Positions 29,764 through 39,974 of a DNA stretch of 51,362 bases are shown one piece after another. The position numbers and the translations under genes are program-made. Positions within the stretch are counted from its first letter, which is position 1. Each line of letters starts with the position of its first letter. The DNA is taken from NCBI GenBank assembly GCA_015521465.1, contig WAOD01000053.1, forward strand, positions 1 through 51,362. The letters run 5' to 3'. Under the pieces are notes generated by a model. It made no database searches, was not told where the DNA came from, and was given only the letters and a program-made list of their open reading frames with translations. Source of the DNA: DHVE2 group archaeon (GTDB lineage: Archaea; Thermoplasmatota; Thermoplasmata; Thermoplasmatales; Aciduliprofundaceae).

Positions 29764-30306
29764 GTGATATATATGGTTTCACATCAGCCAAAAAAGCAAA
29801 GGAAAATGATATACGACGCACCGAAGCATCGCAGACAGAAGATGATGAAGTCGCATCTTAGCGTAAGTCTTTATGAGAAATACGGAATGAGGAATCTTGT
29901 TGTTCGTAAAGGAGATGTTGTCAGGGTTATGCGAGGTAAGTTCAGGGGTCATGAGGGCAAGGTCGTGGAAGTAAATCTCAAAAATATGAAGATTGCCATC
30001 GAAGGTGTGACTATACGAAGGACGGATAACAAGAGTGTCCAGTACTGGATGGATCCTTCCAACGTTGAGATTGTGAAGCTTGATTTGAGTGACCCCAAAC
30101 GCAAGGAGAAGATATATCGCATTGCGGAGGAAAGAAGGGGTATGATTGAGGAAGAAGAAGAATCCGAGGAAATGGAAGAAGTTGAAGAAGAAACTGAAAC
30201 GAATACTAATGTGAGTGGTGATAATGAAAATTCAGAGGTTGAGCCAGAGGTTCAGGATAATGAAGCTTCTGAGGAAGTGAATGAAGAGGTGAGTGAGAAT
30301 GAGTAA
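29764..30306 (+). CDS. rpl24: Ribosomal protein L24 (uL24) with long acidic C-terminal tail
   Basis: MMKSHLSVSLYEKYGMRNLVVRKGDVVRVMRGKFRGHEGKVVEVNLKNMKIAIEGVTIRRTDNK; last ~55 aa mostly E/S/N/V. Confidence 0.95.
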   Translation: MIYMVSHQPKKQRKMIYDAPKHRRQKMMKSHLSVSLYEKYGMRNLVVRKGDVVRVMRGKFRGHEGKVVEVNLKNMKIAIEGVTIRRTDNKSVQYWMDPSNVEIVKLDLSDPKRKEKIYRIAEERRGMIEEEEESEEMEEVEEETETNTNVSGDNENSEVEPEVQDNEASEEVNEEVSENE

Positions 30307-31003
30307 GCACATGAAAAGGCTTGTTGTGCCTCGTATATGGAAGATACCCAGGAAAGAGTTTCCGTTTGCACCAAAGCCAAGTCCCGGTCCACATCCCGCG
30401 GACAGGTCATTGCCGCTGCTGATAATTCTAAGGGATGTGCTTCACTTTGCAGATAACAGGAGAGAGGCTATAAAAATATTGAATCGGAGGGTAGTTAGGG
30501 TAGATGGTAAAGTTAGAACGGACGCCAATTTCCCTGTGGGATTGATGGATGTTGTTACTATAGGTGATTCAAATTACAGAGTAGTGTATGATGTAAGGGG
30601 TAACCTGCGTTTGGTGGAAATACCGGATGATCATGCCCAGTGGAAATTGGTACGTATTGAAGACAAGACTGCAGTTAAGGGTGGAAAAATCGCTCTTAAT
30701 CTGCATGATGGGAGGAACATACTGTTGAACGAGAACCAGTACTCTACAGGTGATGTTTTGAAGATAAAAGTACCCACTCAGGAGATAATTGATAGTTATC
30801 CTCTTAAAGTAGGGAGCCTGGCGCTTATAATAGGGGGTGCTCATCGTGGGCAGATTGCGCATGTCAAGGAATACAAGGTTACAAAGAGTGCGTCTGACAA
30901 CATAGTTACATTTGAAGAGGGTTTTGAGACTCCAAAAAGAAATGTTTTCGTGGTTGGAGTGGGGAAGCCTGAAGTTACCATTCCTGAGGTGAGTGCCATA
31001 TGA
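30299..31003 (+). CDS. rps4e: Ribosomal protein S4e
   Basis: HMKRLVVPRIWKIPRKEFPFAPKPSPGPHPADRSLPLLIILRDVLHFADNRREAIKILNRRVVRVDGKVRTD. Confidence 0.96.
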   Translation: MSKHMKRLVVPRIWKIPRKEFPFAPKPSPGPHPADRSLPLLIILRDVLHFADNRREAIKILNRRVVRVDGKVRTDANFPVGLMDVVTIGDSNYRVVYDVRGNLRLVEIPDDHAQWKLVRIEDKTAVKGGKIALNLHDGRNILLNENQYSTGDVLKIKVPTQEIIDSYPLKVGSLALIIGGAHRGQIAHVKEYKVTKSASDNIVTFEEGFETPKRNVFVVGVGKPEVTIPEVSAI

Positions 31004-31536
31004 ACGAGAAGAAGGTGAGTAATCCTATGCGCCGTATTGTCATTGACAAGGTGGTTATAAACATTGGCGTTGGAGAAGGTGGTGAGAAGCTCAGGAAAGC
31101 TGAAAAGGTAATTGACATTCTCACCGGTGGAGTAAAGCCAATGCACATGAAGGCCAAAAAGACAATAAGGGATTTCAATATTAGAAAGGGGCTTCCCATA
31201 GGCCTTAAAGTTACTCTGAGAGGTAAAAAAGCCGAGGATTTTCTCAATAGGGCACTGTGGGTTCGCGATTACAAAGTACCTAATTACTCCTTTGATGCGC
31301 AGGGTAACCTTAATTTTGGTATTTCTGATTACACTGAGTTTGAAGGTGTGAAGTACGATCCAGATATTGGTATATTTGGAATGGATATAAGCGTAGTGTT
31401 CAGGAGGCCGGGATATAGGGTTGCCAGGAGAAGGATAAAGAGGGCGAAGGTGCCCATGAGACACAGGGTGACCAGGGAAGAATCAATGCAGTTCATGAGG
31501 GATAACTTTAACCTCAACATACTGGAGGTGGAATAA
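31000..31536 (+). CDS. rpl5: Ribosomal protein L5 (uL5)
   Basis: [72 protein letters not shown]. Confidence 0.96.
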   Translation: MNEKKVSNPMRRIVIDKVVINIGVGEGGEKLRKAEKVIDILTGGVKPMHMKAKKTIRDFNIRKGLPIGLKVTLRGKKAEDFLNRALWVRDYKVPNYSFDAQGNLNFGISDYTEFEGVKYDPDIGIFGMDISVVFRRPGYRVARRRIKRAKVPMRHRVTREESMQFMRDNFNLNILEVE

Positions 31537-31697
31537 TGGTGCGCGTGGTACTTAGACCAAAGAAGAAGTTTGGAAGAAGCGAAGGATGCGTTCGCTGTGG
31601 TAGAAAGAGAGGTGTGATCAGACGATATGGGCTTCGACTCTGCAGGCAGTGCTTTAGGGAAGTTGCCTATGAGTTGGGGTTCAGGAAATATTCGTGA
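31536..31697 (+). CDS. rps14: Ribosomal protein S14 (uS14), zinc type, 53 aa (missing from supplied ORF track)
   Basis: Manual translation: [53 protein letters not shown]; CxxC...CxxC; start overlaps the L5 stop (taATG). Confidence 0.95.
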   Translation: MVRVVLRPKKKFGRSEGCVRCGRKRGVIRRYGLRLCRQCFREVAYELGFRKYS

Positions 31698-31708
31698 GGT
31701 GATGAAAT

Positions 31709-32098
31709 ATGCAGAATGATCCTCTGAGTGATGCTCTTTCAAAAATAAACAACGCCGCTATGGCGGGAAGGAGGGAAATAAACATAAGACCTGCTTCAAA
31801 GTTGATTGGCCGTATACTAAAAATCATGGAAGAGCACGGATACGTTGAAGAGTTTGAGTATGTGGAAGATGGCCGTGGCGGTATGTTTAAGGTCAGGATA
31901 GCACCTACAATAAATAAGTGCGGTGCCATAAAGCCAAGATTTGCAGTCAAGAGGGACCAGATGGAAAAGTACGAGTCTCGCTATCTTCCCGCACAGGACT
32001 TTGGCATATTGATACTGACTACAAATAGAGGTGTGATGACTCATAGCGAGGCAAAGAAAATGGGTATGGGCGGAAAGCTCCTTGCCTATGTGTATTGA
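31709..32098 (+). CDS. rps8: Ribosomal protein S8 (uS8)
   Basis: [90 protein letters not shown]. Confidence 0.97.
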   Translation: MQNDPLSDALSKINNAAMAGRREINIRPASKLIGRILKIMEEHGYVEEFEYVEDGRGGMFKVRIAPTINKCGAIKPRFAVKRDQMEKYESRYLPAQDFGILILTTNRGVMTHSEAKKMGMGGKLLAYVY

Positions 32099-32109
32099 GG
32101 TGATATAAG

Positions 32110-32646
32110 ATGCCAGTTGCACCAGAGGTTAAGTATACAATAAAAATCCCGGAAGACGTGAACGTGAGCTACGATGATTACGTTCTTACAGTCAAAGGAC
32201 CCAAGGGAGAGGTGAAGAGGGAGTTCATGCATGATCGCGTGTCTATGAGGATAGAAGATGGCTATGTGGTTGTGTACTGTGCTCTACCTAAAAAGAAGGA
32301 TTATGCAGTGGCAGGTACATGGAACTCCCACGTGAAAAATATGTTCAAAGGTGTTACTGAAGGCTTTGAGTATCACCTCAAGATTCTCTTTGCACACTTT
32401 CCTATGAAGGTTAGTGTTAAAGGAGATAAGGTTGTTATAGAGAACTTCCTTGGGGAAAGGTCTCCCAGGTATGCAAAGATATTCGGAGATGTTAAAGTTG
32501 AAGTCAAAGGAGATATGGTAATTGTGAAGAGCGTTAATAAAGAGCATGCGGGGCAAACTGCTGCGAATATTGAAAGAGCCACTCGCATAAAGGATAGGGA
32601 TCCCCGTGTGTTCCAGGATGGTATTTACATCATTAAAAAGGGGTGA
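32110..32646 (+). CDS. rpl6: Ribosomal protein L6 (uL6)
   Basis: IPEDVNVSYDDYVLTVKGPKGEVKREF, GTWNSHVKNMFKGVTEGFEYHLKILFAHFPMKV, QDGIYIIKKG. Confidence 0.96.
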   Translation: MPVAPEVKYTIKIPEDVNVSYDDYVLTVKGPKGEVKREFMHDRVSMRIEDGYVVVYCALPKKKDYAVAGTWNSHVKNMFKGVTEGFEYHLKILFAHFPMKVSVKGDKVVIENFLGERSPRYAKIFGDVKVEVKGDMVIVKSVNKEHAGQTAANIERATRIKDRDPRVFQDGIYIIKKG

Positions 32647-32651
32647 ATTAA

Positions 32652-33074
32652 ATGGTAAAGGCAAAACCCAAGCTTACAGATGAGGAAAAGCGACTCCTCA
32701 GGATCAGAAATGAGCTAAATCGCAAGCGCCCTAAGTTTAGGCGTCAGGAATGGTTCCGTTACAAGAGACTCGGAGACTCGTGGCGCAGGCCGAGAGGAAA
32801 GCATTCTAAAATGAGAGAACATAAGGGATATCGCCCCCCTGTTGTGGATTCAGGGTACCGTGGTCCAAAAAAAGTTCGTGGGTTGCATCCATCTGGCTTT
32901 AAAGAGGTTCTTGTGCATAATCCTGCAGAGCTTGATAAGATCAACCCTGAACGTGAAGCAGTAAGAATTGCCAGTAGGGTGGGTATGAAGAAAAGGCTTG
33001 AAATCGAAAAGAAAGCTGATGAGCTTGGCATACGGGTGCTAAATCCTCATCTATCCCGTGGAGGTGAGGAGTAA
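32652..33074 (+). CDS. rpl32e: Ribosomal protein L32e
   Basis: [65 protein letters not shown]. Confidence 0.95.
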   Translation: MVKAKPKLTDEEKRLLRIRNELNRKRPKFRRQEWFRYKRLGDSWRRPRGKHSKMREHKGYRPPVVDSGYRGPKKVRGLHPSGFKEVLVHNPAELDKINPEREAVRIASRVGMKKRLEIEKKADELGIRVLNPHLSRGGEE

Positions 33075-33526
33075 TGGACGTTAAATTCCAGAGAAGACTT
33101 GCAGCTGAGATACTCAAGTGCGGGGTGGAGCGCGTATGGATAGACCCCAATGCATTGGACGAGATTAAGGAGGCCGTAACACGGGAAGATGTTCGCATGC
33201 TAATTAAACGTGGCCTTATAAAGAAAAAACAGGTTAAAGGTACTTCCCGTGTTAGGGCTAATTATCTGCGCAACCAGAAGGAGAAAGGAAGGCGCAGGGG
33301 TCCAGGTTCAAGAAAGGGCAAAAAGTACGCTCGCTATCCTCGCAAAGTTCGCTGGATGAAAAACATTCGGTCCATAAGGAGAACTCTTAGAGATTTGAGG
33401 GATTCAGGGAAGATAGATAGGCATACTTATCGTAGGTTCTATATGCTCGCTAAAGGTGGGACGTTTAAGAATAAAAACCATCTACTCATGCACATGAAAT
33501 CAGAGGGTTACATTAAGGAGGAATGA
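33074..33526 (+). CDS. rpl19e: Ribosomal protein L19e
   Basis: RRLAAEILKCGVERVWIDPNALDEIKEAVTREDVRMLIKRGLI, RRRGPGSRKGKKYAR. Confidence 0.95.
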   Translation: MDVKFQRRLAAEILKCGVERVWIDPNALDEIKEAVTREDVRMLIKRGLIKKKQVKGTSRVRANYLRNQKEKGRRRGPGSRKGKKYARYPRKVRWMKNIRSIRRTLRDLRDSGKIDRHTYRRFYMLAKGGTFKNKNHLLMHMKSEGYIKEE

Positions 33527-33528
33527 AT

Positions 33529-34026
33529 ATGGCAGAAAATGCAATATATAGGGTCAAGATGAGAAGGCGCAGAGAAGGTAAGACTGATTACAGGAAGCGC
33601 CTTGAATTGTTGAAGTCCGGTAAGCCAAGGGTTATCGTGAGGAAGACAAACAAAAGGATAATAATTCAAATTGCAGAGTATCACGAGGATGGAGATCGTA
33701 TCCTCCTCACTGTTACCTCTGATATGCTGAAAGATTATGGATGGAATCGTTCTTTCAAGAGTATTCCTGCTGCGTATCTCACAGGGTATCTTGCGGGTAA
33801 GAAAGCTGTAGAATGGAAAATAGGTAGTGGTGTTCTTGATATAGGAAGGCACCCTGCGATTTCAGGTACGCGTTTATTTGCGGCTCTCAAGGGTATGGTC
33901 GATGCTGGTTTAAAAATCCCCCACAGTGAGGAGGTTTATCCGGATGAAGATAGGCTGCATGGGAAGCATATTGGCGATGATGTGGAAAAGTTGTTTAACG
34001 AAGTTAAAGCTAAACTGGAGGTATGA
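33529..34026 (+). CDS. rpl18: Ribosomal protein L18 (uL18)
   Basis: [64 protein letters not shown]. Confidence 0.95.
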   Translation: MAENAIYRVKMRRRREGKTDYRKRLELLKSGKPRVIVRKTNKRIIIQIAEYHEDGDRILLTVTSDMLKDYGWNRSFKSIPAAYLTGYLAGKKAVEWKIGSGVLDIGRHPAISGTRLFAALKGMVDAGLKIPHSEEVYPDEDRLHGKHIGDDVEKLFNEVKAKLEV

Positions 34027-34028
34027 TT

Positions 34029-34685
34029 ATGGTGGATTGGGAACCTAAAACAAGGTTGGGCAAGCTGGTGGCTGAAGGAAAGATCACATCTATGTCCCAG
34101 GCGCTTGAGAGCAAGCTGCCCTTGCGGGAGCCAGAAATAGTTGACGCTCTTATAGATAATCTCGAAGATGAGGTAATAGATGTACGTATGGTTCAGCGCA
34201 TGACCGATAGCGGGAGAAGAGTGAAGTTCTCGGTTATGGTGGCAGTTGGTAACGGAGATGGTTTTGTAGGTATTGGGACTGCCAAGGCCAAGGAAGTGGG
34301 TATGGCAATCCGCAAGGCGATTAGCAATGCAAAGCTCAATATAATTGAAATAAAGAGGGGCTGCGGTTCTTGGGAGTGCGGCTGTGGAATGCCTCACTCT
34401 GTACCTTTTAAGGTAACCGGCAGCTGTGGTTCTGTGCGTGTTACTTTAAAACCAGCCCCCAAGGGAGTGGGTCTTGCTGTAGGAGATGTGGCCAAGACTA
34501 TACTGAGGCTTGCTGGTATAAAGGATGTCTGGGGCTTTACTCAGGGGCATACAAAGACCACTGTTAATTACGCAATGGCCACTTTTGACGCCCTTCGCCA
34601 GACCACGGTTATGAGGATAAATTCCAGAATGGTGATGCCTATTTATAAAGGAGGTGTAGAGGATGTTAGCGGTAGTCAGAGTTAG
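34029..34685 (+). CDS. rps5: Ribosomal protein S5 (uS5)
   Basis: [65 protein letters not shown]. Confidence 0.96.
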   Translation: MVDWEPKTRLGKLVAEGKITSMSQALESKLPLREPEIVDALIDNLEDEVIDVRMVQRMTDSGRRVKFSVMVAVGNGDGFVGIGTAKAKEVGMAIRKAISNAKLNIIEIKRGCGSWECGCGMPHSVPFKVTGSCGSVRVTLKPAPKGVGLAVGDVAKTILRLAGIKDVWGFTQGHTKTTVNYAMATFDALRQTTVMRINSRMVMPIYKGGVEDVSGSQS

Positions 34686-35142
34686 AGGCAGAACAGGTAT
34701 TAGAAAGGATATAGAAGATACCCTAAAAATGCTCAATCTCACTAGGATAAACCACTGTGTTCTTATTCCAGATACCCCTGCTTACAGGGGAATGCTTCAG
34801 AAAGTTAAAGATTACGTAACATGGGGTGAAATAAACGAAGAGGTAGCAATCAAGCTCATCTCAAAACGTGGACGCCTTTACGGTGACAAGCCCATAACTG
34901 ATGACTATGTGAAGGACACGATGGGATATCTGGGTATTGATGATTTTGTCAAGGCTCTTATCGGGGGAAAGGCTATGTACAAGGATATTCCAAACGTGAA
35001 ACCTGTGTTCAGGTTGCACCCGCCCCTAAAAGGATGGGGGACCACTAAAAGACATTACTCCGAAGGTGGCTCCCTAGGCTACAGGGGAGATGCTATAAAT
35101 TCGCTAATCCTCAGAATGCTGGGTCCGGGAGGTGACGAATAA
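34663..35142 (+). CDS. rpl30: Ribosomal protein L30 (uL30)
   Basis: [57 protein letters not shown]. Confidence 0.96.
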   Translation: MLAVVRVRGRTGIRKDIEDTLKMLNLTRINHCVLIPDTPAYRGMLQKVKDYVTWGEINEEVAIKLISKRGRLYGDKPITDDYVKDTMGYLGIDDFVKALIGGKAMYKDIPNVKPVFRLHPPLKGWGTTKRHYSEGGSLGYRGDAINSLILRMLGPGGDE

Positions 35143-35567
35143 TGGCAAAGAGAAGATCCAGGAAAATGAGAGGTTCTAATACACATGGTCACGGCATAAA
35201 GGGTCGCAGAGGTAAGGGTAGAAAGGGTGGAAAAGGTCTTCCTGGGATAGGTAAGCATCACTGGAGCTATGCTTTGAAGCATCCAGAGTATCTCTGGGGA
35301 AACCATGGTTTCACGTCGCACCACCCTAAAGAGGAAATTAAAGCCATCAATGTGGGCCAGTTAGATGAGAAAATAGAAGAACTCGTTAAGAATAAGATGG
35401 CTTTGTTTGGTGGGGATAAGTACGAGGTGGATCTTAGCATACTGGGTATAAACAAGTTGCTGGGAAGTGGAACTACCAAGAGGAAGATGATAGTTAAAGT
35501 TAAATATGCCAGTGAGATGGCAGTAGAGAAAATCCAGGAGGCAGGTGGTGAAGTAATCAATGCCTGA
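35142..35567 (+). CDS. rpl15: Ribosomal protein L15 (uL15)
   Basis: KRRSRKMRGSNTHGHGIKGRRGKGRKGGKGLPGIGKHHW. Confidence 0.95.
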   Translation: MAKRRSRKMRGSNTHGHGIKGRRGKGRKGGKGLPGIGKHHWSYALKHPEYLWGNHGFTSHHPKEEIKAINVGQLDEKIEELVKNKMALFGGDKYEVDLSILGINKLLGSGTTKRKMIVKVKYASEMAVEKIQEAGGEVINA

Positions 35568-37362
35568 AGAGGAGATTCCCAGGAAAAAGGGAGTGGCGCT
35601 CCCTATAGCGATCTCTTGGTTCATCTTCGCTTACCTGTATTTTTCCATTGTTGAGTGGAAACTCCTTGGATTTATGGATTTCTTTAACAAAATATTGATA
35701 GATAGATGGCTAGATTTTCTCATATTTTCTCTGTGGAGCATACCTCTTTTCTATCTCACTTATCTGATGGCCTCTTATGCCGGTGATAAAAGCAAGCTTT
35801 ACGGGTTGAGGCCAGTTATCGATTACCTGCCCATAATCAAAAAGCCAAAGGGACACGTTCAATTCAAGGAAAAAATGATATGGACAATATCTGTACTGCT
35901 CCTTTACTTTGGATTGACTAATATATATATTTACGGGGTTGACCAGCAGAAAGTTGTGGATCTGTTTGCATCTTTCAGGGCGATAATGGCAGGTGCTTCT
36001 GGATCTCTTATGCACCTTGGTATTGGCCCAATAGTTACCGCGAGTATAATTATGCAGTTATTTGTTGGTGCTAAAATATTCAATATAGACCTTACAAAGG
36101 AAGAGGATAAAGCAATATACCAGGGTACTCAAAAACTGCTTGTTGTAATAATGATATTTGTGGAGGCGGTTCCTCAGGTGTTTGGGTACCTTCAGCCGTC
36201 CAATGCTTTTGTTAGTGGCTTAAACGCCTATGCTCCTGGTTACGGGGATTTCTTGGCAAAGTTGATAATTGTGCTGCAGTTGTTCTTTGGCTCATATTTA
36301 GTGTTCCTTATGGATGAACTCGTATCTAAGTGGGGTATTGGCTCTGGTATATCTCTCTTCATTGCGGCGGGAGTTTCTCAGGCGATATTCACTGGAACAG
36401 TGAACTGGATTCCTTCAAACGAAACTATGCCTGTGAGCCTGTCCAATCCTCCGAGCGGGTGCATTCCAAAAGCTGTGTATATGCTTCAGAACATGAGTGC
36501 TGCTCAGTTATTTGGAGGTGGTATTGAGCGTATTCTGTTTGCGCCTCCAAATCCTATAATCGCTTTGCTGGGTACGACATTGATATTCTTCCTTGTGGCT
36601 TATGCACAAAGTACTAAGATAGAAATTCCGCTTGCCCACGAACGTGCGAGAGGTGCAAGGGGCAGATATCCAATCAAGTTGATGTACTCTTCAAACATAC
36701 CAGTTATATTGACTTCTGCTCTTCTGGCGAACGTTGCCATGTGGTCAATGCTCTTCTGGTCAAATCCCACGCTTAGCAAAGTGCCACTATTGGGACACAA
36801 CCCGTGGATTGGGCAGTATCCCACTCCAGAACAGGCACAGCAGTGGGGTATTCAACCTACCACGCCTATTGGTGGATTGGCGTATTATCTTAACAGAGTT
36901 CGTGGGCTGGCATACTGGCTCTTGCCGTTGATGAATCCACAGATGTATTACCAGGTATTCACTTATCAAACTTACTGGCAGCTGGTGGCTCACGTTATCG
37001 TCTTTGTTAGCTTCATGATAGGTATGAGTATCCTCTTTGCAAAGTTCTGGATTGAAACTGCCAATATGAATGCCAAAGCCATTGCAAAGCAGATTCAATC
37101 AAGTGGTATGCAAATTCCTGGTTTTAGAAGGAGCCCTGCAGTACTTGAGAGGATACTTAACAAGTATATACCTGCAGTGACTATTCTCAGTGGTTTTCTC
37201 ATAGGTGCCCTTGCCGCTTTTGCAGATTTAATAGGTACAGTGGGTAATACATCTGGTACGGGTGTGCTGCTTACAGTGGGTATATTCATACAGTTCTACG
37301 AGGCTATGGGAAGAGAGCAGCTTATGGAGATGCATCCTGTGATAAGACAGTTCTTTGAGTGA
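35560..37362 (+). CDS. secY: Preprotein translocase subunit SecY
   Basis: Multi-TM; HLGIGPIVTASIIMQLFVGAKIF, DELVSKWGIGSGISLFIAAGVSQ, AQSTKIEIPLAHERARGARGRYPIKLMYSSNIPVI. Confidence 0.96.
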   Translation: MPEEEIPRKKGVALPIAISWFIFAYLYFSIVEWKLLGFMDFFNKILIDRWLDFLIFSLWSIPLFYLTYLMASYAGDKSKLYGLRPVIDYLPIIKKPKGHVQFKEKMIWTISVLLLYFGLTNIYIYGVDQQKVVDLFASFRAIMAGASGSLMHLGIGPIVTASIIMQLFVGAKIFNIDLTKEEDKAIYQGTQKLLVVIMIFVEAVPQVFGYLQPSNAFVSGLNAYAPGYGDFLAKLIIVLQLFFGSYLVFLMDELVSKWGIGSGISLFIAAGVSQAIFTGTVNWIPSNETMPVSLSNPPSGCIPKAVYMLQNMSAAQLFGGGIERILFAPPNPIIALLGTTLIFFLVAYAQSTKIEIPLAHERARGARGRYPIKLMYSSNIPVILTSALLANVAMWSMLFWSNPTLSKVPLLGHNPWIGQYPTPEQAQQWGIQPTTPIGGLAYYLNRVRGLAYWLLPLMNPQMYYQVFTYQTYWQLVAHVIVFVSFMIGMSILFAKFWIETANMNAKAIAKQIQSSGMQIPGFRRSPAVLERILNKYIPAVTILSGFLIGALAAFADLIGTVGNTSGTGVLLTVGIFIQFYEAMGREQLMEMHPVIRQFFE

Positions 37363-37913
37363 TGTCTATGAGGGTCGTGGTTGCAGGTGTTCCAGGAGCG
37401 GGAAAAACGAGCATAATGGAGGCCGTGGCGAAGGAAATAAGGTACACTATTGTGAACTACGGCTCTGTTATGTTCGAAATCGCCCGGTTACGTGAGCTCG
37501 TGGAGCATCGGGATGATATGCGTAAGCTACCCGTGAGCGTGCAAAAAGAGCTTCAGAAAGAGGCAGCCAGTAAAATAGGAAGGATGAAGGATGTAATAGT
37601 GGATACGCATCTTACGATAAAAACTCCAAGTGGCTACTTACCTGGGTTGCCTATCTGGGTTTTAAATGAGATAAATCCAGATTTGATAGTGGTGGTGGAG
37701 GCAAAACCTCATGAAATTCTGAGGCGAAGGAGAACGGACACCTCACGGCACCGCGATTTCGAGACTCAAGAGGATATTAAGGAGCACATGGATGCCAACA
37801 GGTATGCTGCATTTGCATGTTCTGTTTTAACTGGTGCGCCAGTTATGATTCTTACCAATCGGGACGGGATGTTAGAAGAATCCGTAGAAAGATTTATGGA
37901 GGCATTTAAATGA
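37359..37913 (+). CDS. adkA: Archaeal adenylate kinase
   Basis: VVVAGVPGAGKTSIMEAVAKE, VNYGSVMFEIAR, VDTHLTIKTPSGYLPGLP, RRRRTDTSRHRD. Confidence 0.95.
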   Translation: MMSMRVVVAGVPGAGKTSIMEAVAKEIRYTIVNYGSVMFEIARLRELVEHRDDMRKLPVSVQKELQKEAASKIGRMKDVIVDTHLTIKTPSGYLPGLPIWVLNEINPDLIVVVEAKPHEILRRRRTDTSRHRDFETQEDIKEHMDANRYAAFACSVLTGAPVMILTNRDGMLEESVERFMEAFK

Positions 37914-38599
37914 CAGATGCAGAAATTCCAATTCCCCAACAGAAGCAGCAATCTTCGATGACTACCATGTATTTTCTGGTTTTTTTTCTTATGATGATAG
38001 TTCTTTTTATTCCGGGTATCCGGACATCTCTCGGTGTGGCGGCAGGGTATCTTTTCAATCCTCTGTTTTCCTTTGATGGTAAGTATCCCCTTTACACCAT
38101 TCTTGCAACAGGTGTTGTACTCACCTTGATTAACGTCTGGGCTCGGCATCATTATACAGACTGGATAAAAATGGCAAAGAGCCAGGCAAAAATGAATGCT
38201 TTCAATAAGGTATACCGTGAAGCCCTGAGGAAACAGGATTTGGCAAAGATAGAGAAACTCAAGAAAAAACATATGGAGTACATGAATGAGAGCATGGAAA
38301 CCCAGTCTCAAATGATGAAGGCCACTATGATTACCCTGCTCATAGTGATTGCGATATTCACGTGGTTATGGACTTTCATGCAATATATCGCCGTGTACAC
38401 ATATATGGCTGTTCCCTGGTCATTTACTGTTGATATGAATCACTCTTTCATATTTCCCTGGTGGCTTTGGCTGTATTCAGGAGTGACCATGCCCCTTGCC
38501 TGGGTTGTACAGTACGTATTTAAGTACTTTGAATTCTCTAAAAAGTTGAAGGAGATGCAGGGAGCAGAGGTGAGCTTGGAAAATGAGAATAACGATTAG
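37910..38599 (+). CDS. EMC3/TMCO1/DUF106 (archaeal Oxa1/YidC-superfamily) membrane insertase-like protein
   Basis: Three or more TM segments with a coiled-coil MAKSQAKMNAFNKVYREALRKQDLAKIEKLKKKHMEYMNESMETQSQMMK; conserved position between adkA and cmk. Confidence 0.85.
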   Translation: MTDAEIPIPQQKQQSSMTTMYFLVFFLMMIVLFIPGIRTSLGVAAGYLFNPLFSFDGKYPLYTILATGVVLTLINVWARHHYTDWIKMAKSQAKMNAFNKVYREALRKQDLAKIEKLKKKHMEYMNESMETQSQMMKATMITLLIVIAIFTWLWTFMQYIAVYTYMAVPWSFTVDMNHSFIFPWWLWLYSGVTMPLAWVVQYVFKYFEFSKKLKEMQGAEVSLENENND

Positions 38600-39107
38600 T
38601 GGCCCACCTGGCAGCGGCAAGACCACTGTGGCAAAACTCCTATCTAAGAAGCTCGATTATCCTCTTGTTTCTGCGGGGGAGGTGTTCCGCAAGAAGGCTA
38701 AAGATATGAGTATGGATATAATAGAGTTCAGCCGCTATGCAGAGAATAATCCTGATGTGGATTATTCTATAGACGAGGAGATAGTGAACATTGCTGCAAA
38801 TATGGATGATGTTGTCATTGATTCTCGTCTCGGTGGCTGGATGCTTTACCGAAAAGGCATACCTGCTTTTAAGATATACATAACAGCATCTCCGGAAACA
38901 CGCGCTAAAAGAATACAGAAAAGGGATGGTGGGGATTTTGATAAGGTATTAAAGGATATGCTGATTAGAGAGAACAGCGAGAAGAAGAGGTACGGGGAGC
39001 TTTATGGCATAAATTTCGATGACCTTAGCATTTACGATGCGGTTATTGATTCTTCAACCCGGAGTCCAGAAGAGATAATCTCTTTGATAATGGATGTGAT
39101 GCAATGA
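38583..39107 (+). CDS. cmk: Cytidylate kinase
   Basis: RITISGPPGSGKTTVAKLLSKKLDYPLVSAGEVFRKKAKDMSMDIIEFSRYAE, IDSRLGGWML. Confidence 0.94.
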   Translation: MRITISGPPGSGKTTVAKLLSKKLDYPLVSAGEVFRKKAKDMSMDIIEFSRYAENNPDVDYSIDEEIVNIAANMDDVVIDSRLGGWMLYRKGIPAFKIYITASPETRAKRIQKRDGGDFDKVLKDMLIRENSEKKRYGELYGINFDDLSIYDAVIDSSTRSPEEIISLIMDVMQ

Positions 39108-39943
39108 GCATCGACTCGCTTCTCAATTTCGGGGTGGTTATCGTAGACAAGCCCCGGGGACCTACGAGCCATCAGGTCAGTGCTTGGGTTCGCAAAATTC
39201 TCAATGTTAATCGCACAGGACATGCGGGAACCCTTGACCCAAAGGTTACAGGTGTGCTTCCTGTTGCGTTAAATCGGGCCACGAAAATCATCAACTATCT
39301 TCACTATCAGCCAAAAGAGTACATAGCTGTGATGCGCCTTCATTCTGATATAGGCGAGAAAAAATTGAGGGATATATTCAAGGATTTTGAAGGCCCGATA
39401 TATCAGATACCTCCCGTGAGAAGCGCGGTTGCGCGCAGGTTGAGAAAGAGAATGGTCTACGAGCTTGAGTTCATGGAGATGCGGGAGACGCTCGTGCTTT
39501 TCCGCGCAAAGGTGGAGTCTGGAACATATATCAGGGCTCTTTGCAGGGACATGGGCGATGCGCTGTGCATAGGAGCCCACATGGAAGATTTAAGGCGCAT
39601 TTCAACCGCGCATTTTACAGAGGAGCAGGCGGTTTCCCTAACCGACCTTTTAGACGCGTATGTTTTCTGGAAAGAAGATGGCGATTCTTCGCTGTTAGAA
39701 AAGTATATACTTCCTGGCGATTCCATAGTTTCATTTCTTCCGCGCATAGTGGTTTATAACTCCGCTCTTAGAAACCTAGCGAATGGCTCTCCCCTTTACA
39801 AGCCAGGAGTGGCAAGCATGCCAGAGCTAAATTCAGGAGACCTGTGCACTGTTTACACGGAAGATGGCAAATTTATTTCTGTCTCCCGCGCGGTGCTTGA
39901 TGGGGATGTAATAGCAGTACCAGAAAGGGTTATTGTTGAGTAA
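39104..39943 (+). CDS. cbf5: tRNA/rRNA pseudouridine synthase TruB/Cbf5
   Basis: VDKPRGPTSHQVSAWVRKILNVNRTGHAGTLDPKVTGVLPVALNRATKI, SGTYIRALCRDMGDALCIGAHMEDLRRI; C-terminal PUA. Confidence 0.95.
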   Translation: MSIDSLLNFGVVIVDKPRGPTSHQVSAWVRKILNVNRTGHAGTLDPKVTGVLPVALNRATKIINYLHYQPKEYIAVMRLHSDIGEKKLRDIFKDFEGPIYQIPPVRSAVARRLRKRMVYELEFMEMRETLVLFRAKVESGTYIRALCRDMGDALCIGAHMEDLRRISTAHFTEEQAVSLTDLLDAYVFWKEDGDSSLLEKYILPGDSIVSFLPRIVVYNSALRNLANGSPLYKPGVASMPELNSGDLCTVYTEDGKFISVSRAVLDGDVIAVPERVIVE

Positions 39944-39974
39944 ATCTTTATCTTGGCGTTTTCCATGAACCCTT

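Noticed and set aside
24734-31464. Many minus-strand ORFs of 80-200 aa opposite the ribosomal proteins
   Set aside because: Each is antisense to a confidently identified r-protein gene; no motifs, typical shadow ORFs.
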